A DNA stretch of 64,000 nt, from assembly GCF_030817835.1 (NCBI RefSeq), contig NZ_JAUSZR010000001.1, forward strand, positions 186,001-250,000. The letters are read 5' to 3'. The first letter of the stretch is position 1. The number at the start of each line of letters is the position of its first letter. Of the stretch, positions 48,935 through 58,595 are shown in pieces. A program made the position numbers and the translations under genes. The notes below the pieces were generated by a model. That model was given only the letters and a program-made list of their open reading frames with translations, had not been told where the DNA came from and searched no databases. Origin of the DNA: Pseudarthrobacter sp. W1I19. Its GTDB lineage: Bacteria; Actinomycetota; Actinomycetes; Actinomycetales; Micrococcaceae.

Positions 48935-51592
48935 TTGGACGTCAAATTCACTACCAAGAGCCAGGAGGCTCTTTCGGCTGCCGCCATGAACGCCTCCACT
49001 ATCGGCAACCCGCAGGTGGAGCCCGCCCACCTCCTTAAGGCGCTTATGGACCAGCGCGAAGGCGTGGCGGTGGCGCTTCTGCGTGCAACCGGTGCAGACC
49101 CGGACGCCGTCAGCGTGCAGGCGAGCAGCGCCATCAAGGCCCTGCCTGCCACGTCCGGCGGTTCCAGCCAGCAGGCACAGCTGTCCCGGCCGGCCCTGCA
49201 GGCCATCCAGAATGCCAAGGAGGAAGCGGACCGGCTGGGCGATACCTTCGTCTCCACCGAGGTCCTCCTCCTGGGCCTCTCGGCCGGAAATGATGCGGCG
49301 GGGCGTTTGCTGCGCGACGCCGGTGCCTCCCATGAGGCTCTGCTCGCCGCCCTGCCGGGTGTCCGCGGGGACCGGAAGGTCACGAGCCAGGACCCGGAGA
49401 ACACCTTCCAGTCGCTTGAGAAGTTCGGCACGGACCTCACCGCCATGGCCCGTGCCGGAAAGCTGGACCCCGTCATCGGCCGGGACACGGAAATCCGCCG
49501 GATCGTCCAGGTGCTGAGCCGCCGCACCAAGAACAACCCGGTGATCATCGGTGAGCCTGGCGTGGGCAAAACCGCTGTTGTTGAGGGCCTCGCCCAGCGC
49601 ATTGTGGCCGGAGACGTTCCCGAAAGCCTGCGCGGCAAAACCCTGGTCGCCCTGGACCTGGCGTCCATGGTGGCCGGCGCCAAGTACCGCGGGGAGTTCG
49701 AGGAGCGCCTCAAGGCCGTCCTTGAGGAGATCAAGAACTCCGAGGGCCAGATCGTCACCTTCATCGACGAGATCCACACGGTGGTGGGTGCCGGGGCAAC
49801 CGGGGATTCCTCCATGGATGCCGGCAACATGCTCAAGCCCATGCTGGCCCGCGGCGAGCTGCGGCTCATCGGCGCCACCACCCTGGACGAGTACCGCGAG
49901 AATATCGAAAAGGACCCGGCCCTGGAGCGCCGCTTCCAGCAGGTGTACGTAGGGGAGCCCAGCGTCGAGGACACCATTGGCATCCTGCGCGGCCTGAAGG
50001 AGCGCTACGAGGCACACCACAAGGTGGCCATCGCCGACTCTGCCCTGGTTGCTGCCGCAACCCTGTCCAACCGCTACATTTCCGGTCGCCAGCTTCCGGA
50101 CAAGGCCATCGACCTGGTGGATGAGGCCGCGTCCCGGCTGCGGATGGAGATCGACTCGGCCCCCGAGGAGATCGACCAGCTCCGCCGCGCCGTCGACCGG
50201 CTAACCATGGAGGAGCTGGCCCTGGAAGGCGAGACGGACGCCGCCTCCGTGGAACGCCTCGCGGCGCTCCGTGCGGACAAGGCGGATAAGGAAGAGGAGC
50301 TCGCAGCCCTGAATGCCCGCTGGGAGGCCGAAAAGGCCGGCCTCAACCGGGTGGGTGACCTGAAGGCAAAGCTGGACGAACTCCGCAGCGCTGCCGACAA
50401 GGCCTACCGCGAAGGTGACCTGGAGACGACGTCGCGCATCCAGTACGGCGAGATTCCTGCCCTGGAGCGTGAACTGAACGCAGCCGCTGAGGCTGAGGCC
50501 GCCGTCGCGGATAAATCCTCACAGATGGTGGCCGAACAGGTGACCGCGGACGATATCGCCGAGGTGATCTCCGCATGGACCGGCATCCCGGCCGGCCGGA
50601 TGCTGCAGGGTGAAAGCCAGAAGCTGCTGCACATGGAGGAGGAGCTCGGGAAACGGCTGATCGGCCAGAAGAAGGCCGTCACCTCCGTGTCGGACGCCGT
50701 CCGGCGCGCCCGGGCCGGCATCAGCGACCCCAACCGGCCCACCGGTTCGTTCCTGTTCCTGGGCCCCACCGGCGTCGGTAAGACCGAGCTGGCGAAGGCC
50801 CTGGCGGACTTCCTGTTCGACGACGAACGCGCCATGGTGCGGATCGACATGTCCGAGTACGGCGAGAAGCACTCGGTGGCCCGGCTGGTCGGTGCGCCTC
50901 CGGGATATGTGGGCTACGAGGAGGGCGGCCAGCTCACCGAGGCCGTCCGCCGGCGCCCCTACTCGGTCATCCTGCTGGACGAGGTGGAGAAAGCCCACCC
51001 CGAGGTCTTCGACATCCTCCTGCAGGTGCTCGACGACGGCCGCCTCACCGACGGCCAGGGCCGCACCGTGGATTTCCGCAACGCCATCCTGGTGCTGACC
51101 TCCAACCTGGGCAGCCAGTTCCTGGTGGACCCTTCGCTGGATGCAGAGGCCAAGCGGAATGCCGTGATGGCCACCGTCAACGCCTCCTTCAAGCCGGAGT
51201 TCCTGAACCGGCTGGACGAAGTGGTGCTGTTCGATCCCCTGTCCGTGGAAGAACTGGCCCGGATCGTCGAACTGCAGGTGGCCGAGCTCGGCCGCAGGCT
51301 GCACGAGCGCCGGCTCACCCTGGAAGTCACCGAGAGTGCCCGCGCCTGGCTCGCAATGTCCGGCTTCGACTCCGCCTACGGCGCCCGCCCGCTCCGCCGG
51401 CTGGTCCAGCGGGAGATCGGCGACCGGCTCGCCAAGGCCATCCTGTCCGGCGACATCGCTGACGGGGACACCGTCCTGGTGGACACGGCAACGGACGTGG
51501 ACGAGCTCACCCTTGAGGGGCTTGAGAAGCTGTCCGTCCCCGGCGGCGGTCCCGTCCCGGGAACCGGACTGGTGGTCCGCCGGAAGGACTAG
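48935..51592 (+). CDS. clpB: ATP-dependent disaggregase ClpB
   Basis: 885 residues from TTG 48935, preceded by AAAGGAG. The N-domain (1-145) has two Clp-N repeats. NBD1 has Walker [17 protein letters not shown] near 205 and Walker [10 protein letters not shown]. The coiled-coil middle domain (about 405-530) is present, which separates ClpB from ClpC/ClpA. NBD2 has Walker [16 protein letters not shown] near 609, [16 protein letters not shown] and the sensor-2 region [16 protein letters not shown]. It rescues aggregated proteins with DnaK-DnaJ-GrpE. The HAIR element overlaps the promoter. Confidence 0.97.
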   Translation: MDVKFTTKSQEALSAAAMNASTIGNPQVEPAHLLKALMDQREGVAVALLRATGADPDAVSVQASSAIKALPATSGGSSQQAQLSRPALQAIQNAKEEADRLGDTFVSTEVLLLGLSAGNDAAGRLLRDAGASHEALLAALPGVRGDRKVTSQDPENTFQSLEKFGTDLTAMARAGKLDPVIGRDTEIRRIVQVLSRRTKNNPVIIGEPGVGKTAVVEGLAQRIVAGDVPESLRGKTLVALDLASMVAGAKYRGEFEERLKAVLEEIKNSEGQIVTFIDEIHTVVGAGATGDSSMDAGNMLKPMLARGELRLIGATTLDEYRENIEKDPALERRFQQVYVGEPSVEDTIGILRGLKERYEAHHKVAIADSALVAAATLSNRYISGRQLPDKAIDLVDEAASRLRMEIDSAPEEIDQLRRAVDRLTMEELALEGETDAASVERLAALRADKADKEEELAALNARWEAEKAGLNRVGDLKAKLDELRSAADKAYREGDLETTSRIQYGEIPALERELNAAAEAEAAVADKSSQMVAEQVTADDIAEVISAWTGIPAGRMLQGESQKLLHMEEELGKRLIGQKKAVTSVSDAVRRARAGISDPNRPTGSFLFLGPTGVGKTELAKALADFLFDDERAMVRIDMSEYGEKHSVARLVGAPPGYVGYEEGGQLTEAVRRRPYSVILLDEVEKAHPEVFDILLQVLDDGRLTDGQGRTVDFRNAILVLTSNLGSQFLVDPSLDAEAKRNAVMATVNASFKPEFLNRLDEVVLFDPLSVEELARIVELQVAELGRRLHERRLTLEVTESARAWLAMSGFDSAYGARPLRRLVQREIGDRLAKAILSGDIADGDTVLVDTATDVDELTLEGLEKLSVPGGGPVPGTGLVVRRKD

Positions 51593-51605
51593 GTCCTGCG
51601 GCGAG

Positions 51606-51641
51606 GCGTGCTGCCCTGGTCCTTGCGCTAGGGCAGCACGC
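51606..51641. terminator. Hairpin between clpB and the septum-formation gene
   Basis: GCGTGCTGCCCT (51606-51617) pairs perfectly with AGGGCAGCACGC (51630-51641), 14 bp after the clpB stop. The right arm includes the stop codon of the convergent gene at 51628. No U-tract; probably a bidirectional terminator. Confidence 0.65.
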
Positions 51642-52311
51642 TTGCGTTCACGTTGTTTCCGCCCGGGGACGTCACGTAGCAGTCCACCCTGCGGTCCCCT
51701 GAGTCCCAGCTGGTGGAGCTGGGGAAGCTCCGCTCGTAGTTCAGTGTGAACTGGTCTGCGGCCGGCCCCAGTTTTGCCGCCTGGCAGGCTTCTAGGGCTT
51801 TGGCCTTGAGCGCCTCCGCGCCGGGGTAATCGCCGTCTTCGGGGTAGCGGAACACCGCCACCAGCTGCGCGGAATGGTTGGTGTCGCACGGCACCACCGT
51901 GGATTTCAGCGCCTCCGGCTGGAAATCCGTAAAGCAGTCGCCCAGCGCATAGGCGGCCGGCTCCACTTCGCGCGGCAGGGGAAGCGGGGTTGCCGGGGGA
52001 GTGGCCGTGGTTTCCAGCACTCCGCGGACAGCGCCGCCTGACTCGTCAGGATCCCCGTTGGAGTTCAGCCACAGGGCGAGCCAAACCAGCGATCCAATTA
52101 CCGCGAGCAGGACGACGGCGAAGAAAACCTTCCAGAGCGTCCGCTTGTGTCCCTGCCTCCTGGCTTCGTCCGGCCCCTGGGGGTGGCTAGCCTGGCTCTG
52201 TCCCTTGACGGGCGGTTCTGCCGCCGGTACGCCGTACTCAGCGGCGGGGACCTTGGGGAGGCCCGCGGTAGGCGGCGAGCTGGGCTTGGGCGGGACGTCC
52301 TGGTGGTTCAC
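51628..52311 (-). CDS. Septum-formation-domain membrane protein
   Basis: 227 residues from GTG 52311 with AGGAGGAT upstream. A Pro-rich cytoplasmic head of about 60 residues, one membrane helix (WKVFFAVVLLAVIGSLVWLALWL), and an extracytoplasmic domain follow. The outer domain has YALGDCFTDFQPEALKSTVVPCDTNHSAQLVAVF and DRRVDCYVTSPGGNNVNASVL, the Cys-rich Septum_form pattern of actinobacteria. Its role is poorly defined, thought to be linked to septation. TAGAGT at 52385-52390 could be the -10. Confidence 0.75.
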   Translation of the reverse strand: MNHQDVPPKPSSPPTAGLPKVPAAEYGVPAAEPPVKGQSQASHPQGPDEARRQGHKRTLWKVFFAVVLLAVIGSLVWLALWLNSNGDPDESGGAVRGVLETTATPPATPLPLPREVEPAAYALGDCFTDFQPEALKSTVVPCDTNHSAQLVAVFRYPEDGDYPGAEALKAKALEACQAAKLGPAADQFTLNYERSFPSSTSWDSGDRRVDCYVTSPGGNNVNASVLP

Positions 52312-52584
52312 GGGGTGGATCCTCCTGCGATTTCTCCGCGCGGGCAGCCGGGTTTGCCGGTCGGCACCAGCAGTTACTTAATCGACTCTACCGAAGAAAA
52401 AAGCTGAATTCCGGCCGTGTTTGGGCCGGAATGGTACTGCATGTGACCGGCGTGGCCCGCAAGTGGCAAGCAGGGCCAGCCGAAAGCATGTAATCTAGGT
52501 GTACGACAAATTGACCAAACATTCCGGGGCCTCACCTACGCCAAGGTGACCACCTCCGGTCCAAGTACAAAAGGGGGTCACGCC
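52312..52584. promoter_or_regulatory. Divergent promoter region of septum-domain gene and DUF3073 gene
   Basis: TAGAGT on the minus strand (52390-52385) and TAATCT on the plus strand (52491-52496) are the best -10 candidates; neither has a good -35. The DUF3073 leader is about 80 nt, with AAGGGGG before ATG 52585. No gene seen. Confidence 0.45.
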
Positions 52585-52818
52585 ATGGGGCGCGGCCGTC
52601 AAAAGGCAAAAGCTACCAAGCAGGCTCGGGATATCAAGTACTACTCCCCGAACACGGACTATTCGGCACTTCAGCGTGAGCTGACGGGTCCAGGCAGTCG
52701 TGCCACGAGCCATTATGCGAATGAGCCGGTTGAGCCGGATTATTCGGCTTATGTGGATAAGTACGCGGATGATTTGGAAGAAGACGACGACGAGGTAGAC
52801 ACCCGTCGGATCGGCTAG
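52585..52818 (+). CDS. DUF3073 domain-containing protein
   Basis: 77 residues starting MGRGRQKAKATKQARDIKYYSP, the near-invariant N-terminus of DUF3073, followed by TDYSALQREL and an acidic C-terminus (YADDLEEDDDEVDTRRIG). Start 52585 is chosen over the in-frame ATG 13 codons earlier because of conservation and AAGGGGG. Small, basic-then-acidic, function unknown. In other actinobacteria this gene is usually next to purM; here 6.9 kb separates them. Confidence 0.92.
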   Translation: MGRGRQKAKATKQARDIKYYSPNTDYSALQRELTGPGSRATSHYANEPVEPDYSAYVDKYADDLEEDDDEVDTRRIG

Positions 52819-53061
52819 TTGCCGCAAGGTGCTGTTGCCGTACTTGGCAGCCCTGTGACGCCGTCGCACTGACGGATCCCAGTCGCGGATCCGGGTCTGT
52901 TGATGAGATCAGTGCAGCGCTTCTTTTTTGGTACCCGGATCCAGGCGGATCCAAGGTGCCGACCTCAGTTACAAAGCCCGCTGTCCGCGCCGTCACATCG
53001 GTGCAGGCAGCGGGCTTTTGCTTTTCCTGGGCGAAGTTGCCGGGGCCACGGGAACGCCCGA
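52819..53061. other. Intergenic region with inverted repeat and terminator
   Basis: GGATCCGGGT (52887-52896) and ACCCGGATCC (52934-52943) form a perfect 10-bp inverted repeat around 37 nt. Further on, AAAGCCCGCTG (52974-52984) pairs with CAGCGGGCTTT (53009-53019), followed by TGCTTTT, a good plus-strand intrinsic terminator for DUF3073. It also stands at the end of the convergent ABC operon. Confidence 0.7.
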
Positions 53062-54873
53062 TCACCTCCCGCACCAAATTGGCAAACGCCCGCGCACACT
53101 CTCCCGTGCCGTCCCGGTGCATGCGGCACAGCCGTCTCTACCTTGATCTGCCCCCACCGCTCCGCTCCCGATACCGGCCAGCCCGACCGCCAGTACGGAG
53201 GCCAGCACAAGCGCGAACGCCGGCGCAAGGACAGCCCACGGTGCCCGTTCTACGTAGCCGATGCCCTCCGCCAGGATGAGCCCCCATTCCGGCGAAGGCT
53301 GCTGCGGACCTAGGCCAAGGAAACCCAGCGCGGCGAGCGCCAGGGCGATACCCGGCAGCCGCAGCATCGCATGCCGGATGAGCGGCCGGGCCACGGCCGG
53401 CAGGATGTAGCGCAGCATTACACGCGCCGGGCCCACCCCCAGCACCGGAAGGATTTGGACGTACGGCTGGGCGCGGGCTTCCTGGGCCAACGCAGCTGTG
53501 TGGGCTGCCAGGGGTGCCCAGCTCACCGCCGCCACGGCCAGTGCGGCACCCTGCGCCGACGGGCCCGTGATGGCGGCGGCCACCAATCCGGCGAGAATAG
53601 GCGGCGCCGCGTTGGTCACCTCCAGGGGGCCAGCGGCCGCACGCGGGAATAGGCCGACGGCGATCCCCAGGGCCAGGCACACCAGGACCACCGCCAGGGC
53701 GGTTCCGAGGGTCCCGAGCGCGCCGTGCCCCACCCGGGCCAGGAGGTCACGGCCGCTAGCGTCGGCGCCAAAAGGGAGCACCCAGGTGGGCCCAGCCAAC
53801 CTGGGATGGGAGGAGGTGTAGGGATCACGCAGGAGGCCCGCCCCGACCATCAACAGCAGGGCGGCGGCAGCAACAATCGGCACTGCCAACTGGCGGCGGT
53901 TAGTTGCCCGCGTGAGTGCAGGAAGCGGAAGTGTGCCTAAACGGACCGCAGGCCCGATCAACAGGTACCGCGCCGCCGTCGTCAGCGTTCCCACCAGCAG
54001 AGCGAGGCCCATCAGCACGAGCATGCCGGCCTGCAGCGTGGGAATGTCCTGGGCGGTGGCGGCGCCGAGGAGCGTGCGCCCGATACCCGGGATGGCGTAC
54101 ACCTTTTCCACGGCGACCGCCCCGCCGGTCAGTCCGATGAGGACCAGCCCGATCTGCGGCAGTACAGCCGGCAGCGCGCGCCGGAGGACGGCCAGCGTCA
54201 GTTGCGCGGGTCCCGCACCGGCGAGGCGCCACGTGGCCACCCATTTTTCGGCGAAGCCTATGCGGAGTGCGTCGGCCAGGAGCAGGCCGATCAGGCCGCC
54301 GGCCGGAATTCCCAGCGAGAGCGCGGGCAGGACGGCGTACGCCGGGCCCTTCCAGCCATACGGCGGGAACCACCGGAGCCAGACGGCGCCCACTACCAGC
54401 AGCATGGCGGCGAGGAGGAACTCCGGCAGTGAAGTGAGGGCCGCGGACAGCGTTCCGGACGCCAGCCTGCGCCGCCGCCGGACACCATCAACCACGGCGG
54501 GTATGCACATCAGCAAAGCGATGAGCATCGCGGCCGCGACGGCGAACCCCATGAGTGTCACCGAGACACCCAACGCAGCGGCAACGCCGGGACCTACCGG
54601 CCTGTTGCTGATCCAGGACGTGCCGAGGTCCCCGGTCATGACCCCTTGGACCCAAGAGAGCAGCATAACGATAGGGCCCTGGTCGAGGCCAAGCTCGTTG
54701 CGGATGGCCGCCAGTGCCTCGGGGGTGGGTTCCCGGTCCGCGTACCTGGCACGGAGGATGGTGTATTCGGCGCCGCGGCCGGACAGCCACGGCAACATTC
54801 CGATCAGGGCCACCAGCCCCAGCAGGGCGGCGGTCCGTGAGGCGGTGGTTTTCAGGGAGTCGGAAGCGCCCAT
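53062..54873 (-). CDS. Fused ABC transporter permease (DppB-like plus DppC-like)
   Basis: 603 residues. The N-terminal half (to about 315) is DppB-like: LRARYADREPTPEALAAIRNELGLDQGP and ALRIGFAEKWVATWRLAGAGPAQLTLAVLRRALP, then VEKVYAIPGIGRTLLGA. The C-terminal half is DppC-like: GPTWVLPFGADASGRDLLARVGHGALGTLG and QPYVQILPVLGVGPARVMLRYILP with a second EAA loop. Together they supply both permease domains in one chain. The last 30 residues (GADQGRDGCAACTGTARES...) lack the usual DppC ending and may come from a frameshift or erosion. It is the last gene of the operon; its ATG overlaps the binding-protein stop (TAATG). Confidence 0.85.
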   Translation of the reverse strand: MGASDSLKTTASRTAALLGLVALIGMLPWLSGRGAEYTILRARYADREPTPEALAAIRNELGLDQGPIVMLLSWVQGVMTGDLGTSWISNRPVGPGVAAALGVSVTLMGFAVAAAMLIALLMCIPAVVDGVRRRRRLASGTLSAALTSLPEFLLAAMLLVVGAVWLRWFPPYGWKGPAYAVLPALSLGIPAGGLIGLLLADALRIGFAEKWVATWRLAGAGPAQLTLAVLRRALPAVLPQIGLVLIGLTGGAVAVEKVYAIPGIGRTLLGAATAQDIPTLQAGMLVLMGLALLVGTLTTAARYLLIGPAVRLGTLPLPALTRATNRRQLAVPIVAAAALLLMVGAGLLRDPYTSSHPRLAGPTWVLPFGADASGRDLLARVGHGALGTLGTALAVVLVCLALGIAVGLFPRAAAGPLEVTNAAPPILAGLVAAAITGPSAQGAALAVAAVSWAPLAAHTAALAQEARAQPYVQILPVLGVGPARVMLRYILPAVARPLIRHAMLRLPGIALALAALGFLGLGPQQPSPEWGLILAEGIGYVERAPWAVLAPAFALVLASVLAVGLAGIGSGAVGADQGRDGCAACTGTARESVRGRLPIWCGR

Positions 54874-56429
54874 TAGTCCCGAACGTCCGTGGTGATCTGC
54901 GTCTTGCCGCTGACCCCTGTGCCGTTGGTGACAAGGGCACGCTCCCGGGGGTCGCGTTCTACTCCCTGTACCCGGGTGGATTCACCCTGGATGACGCGTT
55001 CATGCAGCAGCGGGATGGCCGCGTCCCGGGCCAGGATGAGGCTTTCGGCGGCGGCGATGGCGGTGCGGCGCTCCGGTCCAGCGGGAATACCGGCGGCTCT
55101 GGCTAGGGCGGCGTCCACCGCGGGATCGCAGAACTGGGAGATGTTGAAGGAACCGGCGCAGGAGAAGTCACTGTAGAGGTAGGCAACGGGGTCCCCGGAA
55201 TCCAGCACCGTGGCGCGGGAGAGGATGAACGCATCGAAGTTGCCGGCCAACGCATCTGCCTCGATGTGCTGGTACTCGCGGACTTCCTGCTCCACGGTAA
55301 AGCCTGCGGCTTCCAGCTGTTGTTCAAGTTGGACTGCCACCTCGGGCAGTTCGGTACGGTCCGTGAAGGTGCCGAGCCGGATGCTGGTTCCCTTAACGGC
55401 GGCGGCTGCCACCCGACTGGCCATGGTTGCCGTGTAGCTGTCGCTGCTCCGTTCCTGCGCAGCCCGCGGCAGCGCCGGCCCCAGCAGGCCGGCGGCTTTG
55501 TCTGCCCGGCCTTCGTAAACCCGGTCCACGATGGTGCCCGCGTCGATTGCCTCCCGGGCTGCGGCACGGACGGCCGGATCAGCGAAAGGACCCTTCGCCG
55601 TGTTGAGGTACAGGGTGTTGGTCCGCGGCATGGGGACCTCATGCACCAGGGCCTGGTCGACCCGGGCCACTTGACCCACCGGGATGGCTTCGACGATGTC
55701 CGCGTCACCGGTCCGCAAAGCGGCCGCCCGCGCGGTGCCGTCCGGGACGAACTGGACGTCGATGCCCTCGGCCTGCGCCCGCTCACCCCAGTAGCCGTCG
55801 AAGCGGTCCAGCCTGGCCGAGGACGTGCCGTCCACGGATACCAACCGGAAGGGCCCGGTACCGGCACCGACGGGGTCAACCACGCCGCCCTGCTTGTAGG
55901 CAGGGCCCGCCAGGATGGCCAGCTGTGGGCTGGACAGGCGCTGGGGCAGCAGGGGATCGGGCGCCGCCGTCGTAATGGTCACGGCTCCGGGACCGTCTTC
56001 CCGCGCCGTGAGCTCCACACCGTCCAGGATCCTCGGCTTGGGACTCGCATGTGCGGCGGCCGTCAGCGAGGTAACAACTTCCGCCGACGTCATGGGCGAT
56101 CCATCGTGGAAGTGCACGCCGTCCCTCAGGGTGAAGCGCCATGAAGTCTGGTCCACCTGCTGCCATCCGATTGCCAGCGAAGGTTCGGCTTCACCCAGAT
56201 TGTCCAGCACCACCAGGGTTTCGGCTGTCTGCCAGCGGGACAGCTTGAAGGCGTCGTCGCTCAGGGGTGACAACCCGGAACGTGGCGGCTGGAGCATGGC
56301 CAGCTTGATACGGCCGGTTCCGTCGCCGGTGTCCGCCGCGTCTGTTCCGGCGAAACATCCGGTCAGGCTGCTGGCAAGCAGGAGTGTTGAGAGTGTGGCC
56401 ACGCACGTTTTGAATCGTATTTTGGGCAT
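54873..56429 (-). CDS. ABC transporter substrate-binding lipoprotein (SBP_bac_5)
   Basis: 518 residues starting MPKIRFKTCVATLSTLL at 56429; lipid Cys25 in LLASSLTGC. LVVLDNLGEAEPSLAIGWQQVDQTSWRFTLRDGVHFHDGSPMTSAEVV is the family-5 signature, followed by GTGPFRLVSVDG and NTLYLNTAKGPFADPAVRAA. This family binds peptides, nickel, or metal-opine chelates. With two ATPases, a fused permease and an MFS exporter in the same operon, a metallophore-type ligand is plausible. Confidence 0.88.
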   Translation of the reverse strand: MPKIRFKTCVATLSTLLLASSLTGCFAGTDAADTGDGTGRIKLAMLQPPRSGLSPLSDDAFKLSRWQTAETLVVLDNLGEAEPSLAIGWQQVDQTSWRFTLRDGVHFHDGSPMTSAEVVTSLTAAAHASPKPRILDGVELTAREDGPGAVTITTAAPDPLLPQRLSSPQLAILAGPAYKQGGVVDPVGAGTGPFRLVSVDGTSSARLDRFDGYWGERAQAEGIDVQFVPDGTARAAALRTGDADIVEAIPVGQVARVDQALVHEVPMPRTNTLYLNTAKGPFADPAVRAAAREAIDAGTIVDRVYEGRADKAAGLLGPALPRAAQERSSDSYTATMASRVAAAAVKGTSIRLGTFTDRTELPEVAVQLEQQLEAAGFTVEQEVREYQHIEADALAGNFDAFILSRATVLDSGDPVAYLYSDFSCAGSFNISQFCDPAVDAALARAAGIPAGPERRTAIAAAESLILARDAAIPLLHERVIQGESTRVQGVERDPRERALVTNGTGVSGKTQITTDVRD

Positions 56430-56508
56430 GTTGATGACCTGTTCCGCAGATTGAAGGTGCAATTAAGGGAGGCAGGTGCTGGGCGCACTTGGCCTGTTGT
56501 TTGAGGGT

Positions 56509-57780
56509 TTAGCGTTGTGGAGGCAGGAGCCTGGAAAGTCCGACGGCGGGAATCGCCGTGAGTGCCGCCATCACCGCCCAGGGCCATACGGCGTCGGGCC
56601 CGGGTTGCGTGGCGCCTGAGTAGAGCGGTCCAAGGACAAAGTTGCCCAGCAGCACCGCGCAGCCGCCCAGGCTGGCGAGGAGGCCGTAGTAGATACCGGA
56701 ACTGCGGCCACGGGCAAAGTCCAGGACCAACGGCATGGCCACCGGTCCGATGCACATGTGCCCCAGACAAAGTCCCACCACAAGCAGCAATGGTGGCAGC
56801 AGCTGCAACGCTCCCGTGGCCGGGAACTGGGCGAGCACTGCCATCGTGGCGAAGGCCAGGCCCTTGAGGGTGAAGCCCATGGCGAGGGCCCACCCCGGCC
56901 CAATCCGGTGCGTCAGCCGGGAGATGGGCCACTGCAGGGCAACTGTCAGGAGGGATGCGACTGCGAACAGGCCGGCCAGCGACTCCGGTCCTGCGCCGCT
57001 CCGGGTCAGCTCGATGGGAAGGCCGAAGTAGAGCTGGTTGTAGGCCAGCAGGTTCACGCTGTAGAGGGCCCCGAAGGCCACGAAGCGTCTGTCCCGCAGC
57101 ATTGCCCGAACCCCTTCACCGTGCACGACTGTATGATGCACGTCATCAGTGGCGGGGACGGTGACCAGAGCCGGTTTTGTTGGTCCCGCGGGTATGCCGT
57201 GCCACAGCACGCCGGTCATGACGGCAAAGACGCCTGCCCCGGCCAGTGCTGCCCAGCCGAAGGACATGCCCAGCAGCAGTGCGCCCACCAAGGGTCCTGC
57301 TACTGCTCCGATTTCCCCGCAGATGGCGAGGAGCGCAAAAAGTCCTGGCGCCTTCCCGCTGGTGTTCCGCCGTCGTTCTTCTGCCCGCCCCACCAGGGAC
57401 TCCAGGGCAGGCGAGAACAATGCACCACCCATCCCGGTGAGCACCGCACCCAGGAGGAACAGTGGAAAGCTGCCGGCCATTGCAAGGGTCAGGTATCCGG
57501 AGATACGCACCAGGCAGCCCACCAGCATGGCGCGCCGCGGGCCCCACCGGTCCGTGATCATCCCGCCCACCAGGAAAAGCCCCTGCTGGCTGAAGACCCT
57601 GGCACCCAGCACCACACCTACGGCCGTTGCGGTCATGCCGAAGTCACGGGTCATCACCAGTGCGAGGAACGGCACTACTGCGTAGAAGCCGATGTTGAAG
57701 ACCAGCTGGCTGGCGAGGAGCAGGCCGGGGGCCGGGCGCGGTTTTATTGCTGTCCGTGTTGCCGTGCTGAGGGCGGTCAC
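56509..57780 (-). CDS. MFS exporter within the ABC operon
   Basis: 423 residues from GTG 57780, overlapping the ATPase stop (GTGA). 12 helices: LLLASQLVFNIGFYAVVPFLALVMTRDFGM, GMITDRWGPRRAMLVGCLV (loop motif), GLFALLAICGEIGAVAGPLVGALLL, and QWPISRLTHRIGPGWALAMGF (second-half motif). An efflux-type MFS inside an ABC import operon is the layout of staphylococcal cnt (CntE exports staphylopine, CntABCDF re-imports the metal complex). No opine-synthesis genes are visible, so the exported compound is unknown. Confidence 0.88.
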   Translation of the reverse strand: MTALSTATRTAIKPRPAPGLLLASQLVFNIGFYAVVPFLALVMTRDFGMTATAVGVVLGARVFSQQGLFLVGGMITDRWGPRRAMLVGCLVRISGYLTLAMAGSFPLFLLGAVLTGMGGALFSPALESLVGRAEERRRNTSGKAPGLFALLAICGEIGAVAGPLVGALLLGMSFGWAALAGAGVFAVMTGVLWHGIPAGPTKPALVTVPATDDVHHTVVHGEGVRAMLRDRRFVAFGALYSVNLLAYNQLYFGLPIELTRSGAGPESLAGLFAVASLLTVALQWPISRLTHRIGPGWALAMGFTLKGLAFATMAVLAQFPATGALQLLPPLLLVVGLCLGHMCIGPVAMPLVLDFARGRSSGIYYGLLASLGGCAVLLGNFVLGPLYSGATQPGPDAVWPWAVMAALTAIPAVGLSRLLPPQR

Positions 57781-58595
57781 AGGGCAACCGACCCGGCAGT
57801 TGACGGGAGCTGCATGGCAGCGGCTGCGTGAACCAGTGCGTGCGCGGCAGGACTCGAGGGATGTGCCAGCACCTGGTCCGTTGGTCCTTGTTCAGCGATG
57901 CTGCCTCCGGACAGGACGGCGGTGGTGCCGCACATCCTGGCGGCAGTGCCGAGGTCATGGGTAACCAGGAGCAGGCCCAAGCCTTCATGAACCAGGCGGT
58001 CCAGGAGCGTGAGGATGGCATCGCGCAGGGGCAGGTCCAGGCCGCTGACGGGTTCATCAGCCAGCAGGTACGCGGGCTTCACTGCAAGGGCACGGGCGAT
58101 CGTCACCCGCTGGTTCTGGCCTCCGGACAGCTCGCCCGGCCGGTGGGTCATCATCCGGGCCGGTAACTCCACGCGGTCCAGCGCCTGGCCCGCCAGGTCC
58201 CGGTGGTTGCCCTCAACCCGCAGCTGCCGCAGCGGTTCTTGCAGCAGTTGTGAAACGGTCATACGCGGATCCAGGCTGCCGGCCGGATTCTGCGGGATGT
58301 ACTGCACTGAGCGGCGGTACCAGCGAAGGCTCCGTGCCGGTCCGGGCCTTACTGCACACCCATCCAGGGTTACGGTGCCCCTGCATGGCTTAGCCAGGCC
58401 GAGCATGATCCGGACCAAGGTGGATTTTCCAGAGCCGGAGCTTCCCACCAGTGCAGTGCCGGCTCCAGGCTTGAGAGTCAAGGAGACGTTGCTGAGGGTT
58501 TCCGCCGGTTGGCGGCTGCGGAAGCTGCGGCTGGGGTATCTGAAGGACCTGGCGTACCTAAAGGAGATGCCATGGGCGCTGAGGGCCCCGGTCAT
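57777..58595 (-). CDS. ABC transporter ATP-binding protein (DppF-like)
   Basis: 272 residues starting MTGALSAHGISFRYARSFRYP at 58595, overlapping the previous stop (ATGA). Walker A LVGSSGSGKSTLVRIMLGL, Q-loop QYIPQNPAGSLDPRMTV (typical for oligopeptide-type ATPases), signature LSGGQNQRVTIARAL, Walker B YLLADEPVSGLDLPLRD, H-loop LLLVTHDLG. It is the second ATPase of the heterodimer with the next-upstream gene. Confidence 0.93.
   Translation of the reverse strand: MTGALSAHGISFRYARSFRYPSRSFRSRQPAETLSNVSLTLKPGAGTALVGSSGSGKSTLVRIMLGLAKPCRGTVTLDGCAVRPGPARSLRWYRRSVQYIPQNPAGSLDPRMTVSQLLQEPLRQLRVEGNHRDLAGQALDRVELPARMMTHRPGELSGGQNQRVTIARALAVKPAYLLADEPVSGLDLPLRDAILTLLDRLVHEGLGLLLVTHDLGTAARMCGTTAVLSGGSIAEQGPTDQVLAHPSSPAAHALVHAAAAMQLPSTAGSVAL

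Noticed and set aside
48491..50020. 509-codon minus-strand frame over YciI and clpB
   Set aside because: It is antisense to clpB, and in its last part out of frame with the YciI gene. No domain and no start signal.
52887..52943. tRNA-like structure formed by GGATCCGGGT/ACCCGGATCC
   Set aside because: There is no T-loop GTTCGA-type sequence or anticodon arm, and the 37-nt loop does not fold as a tRNA.
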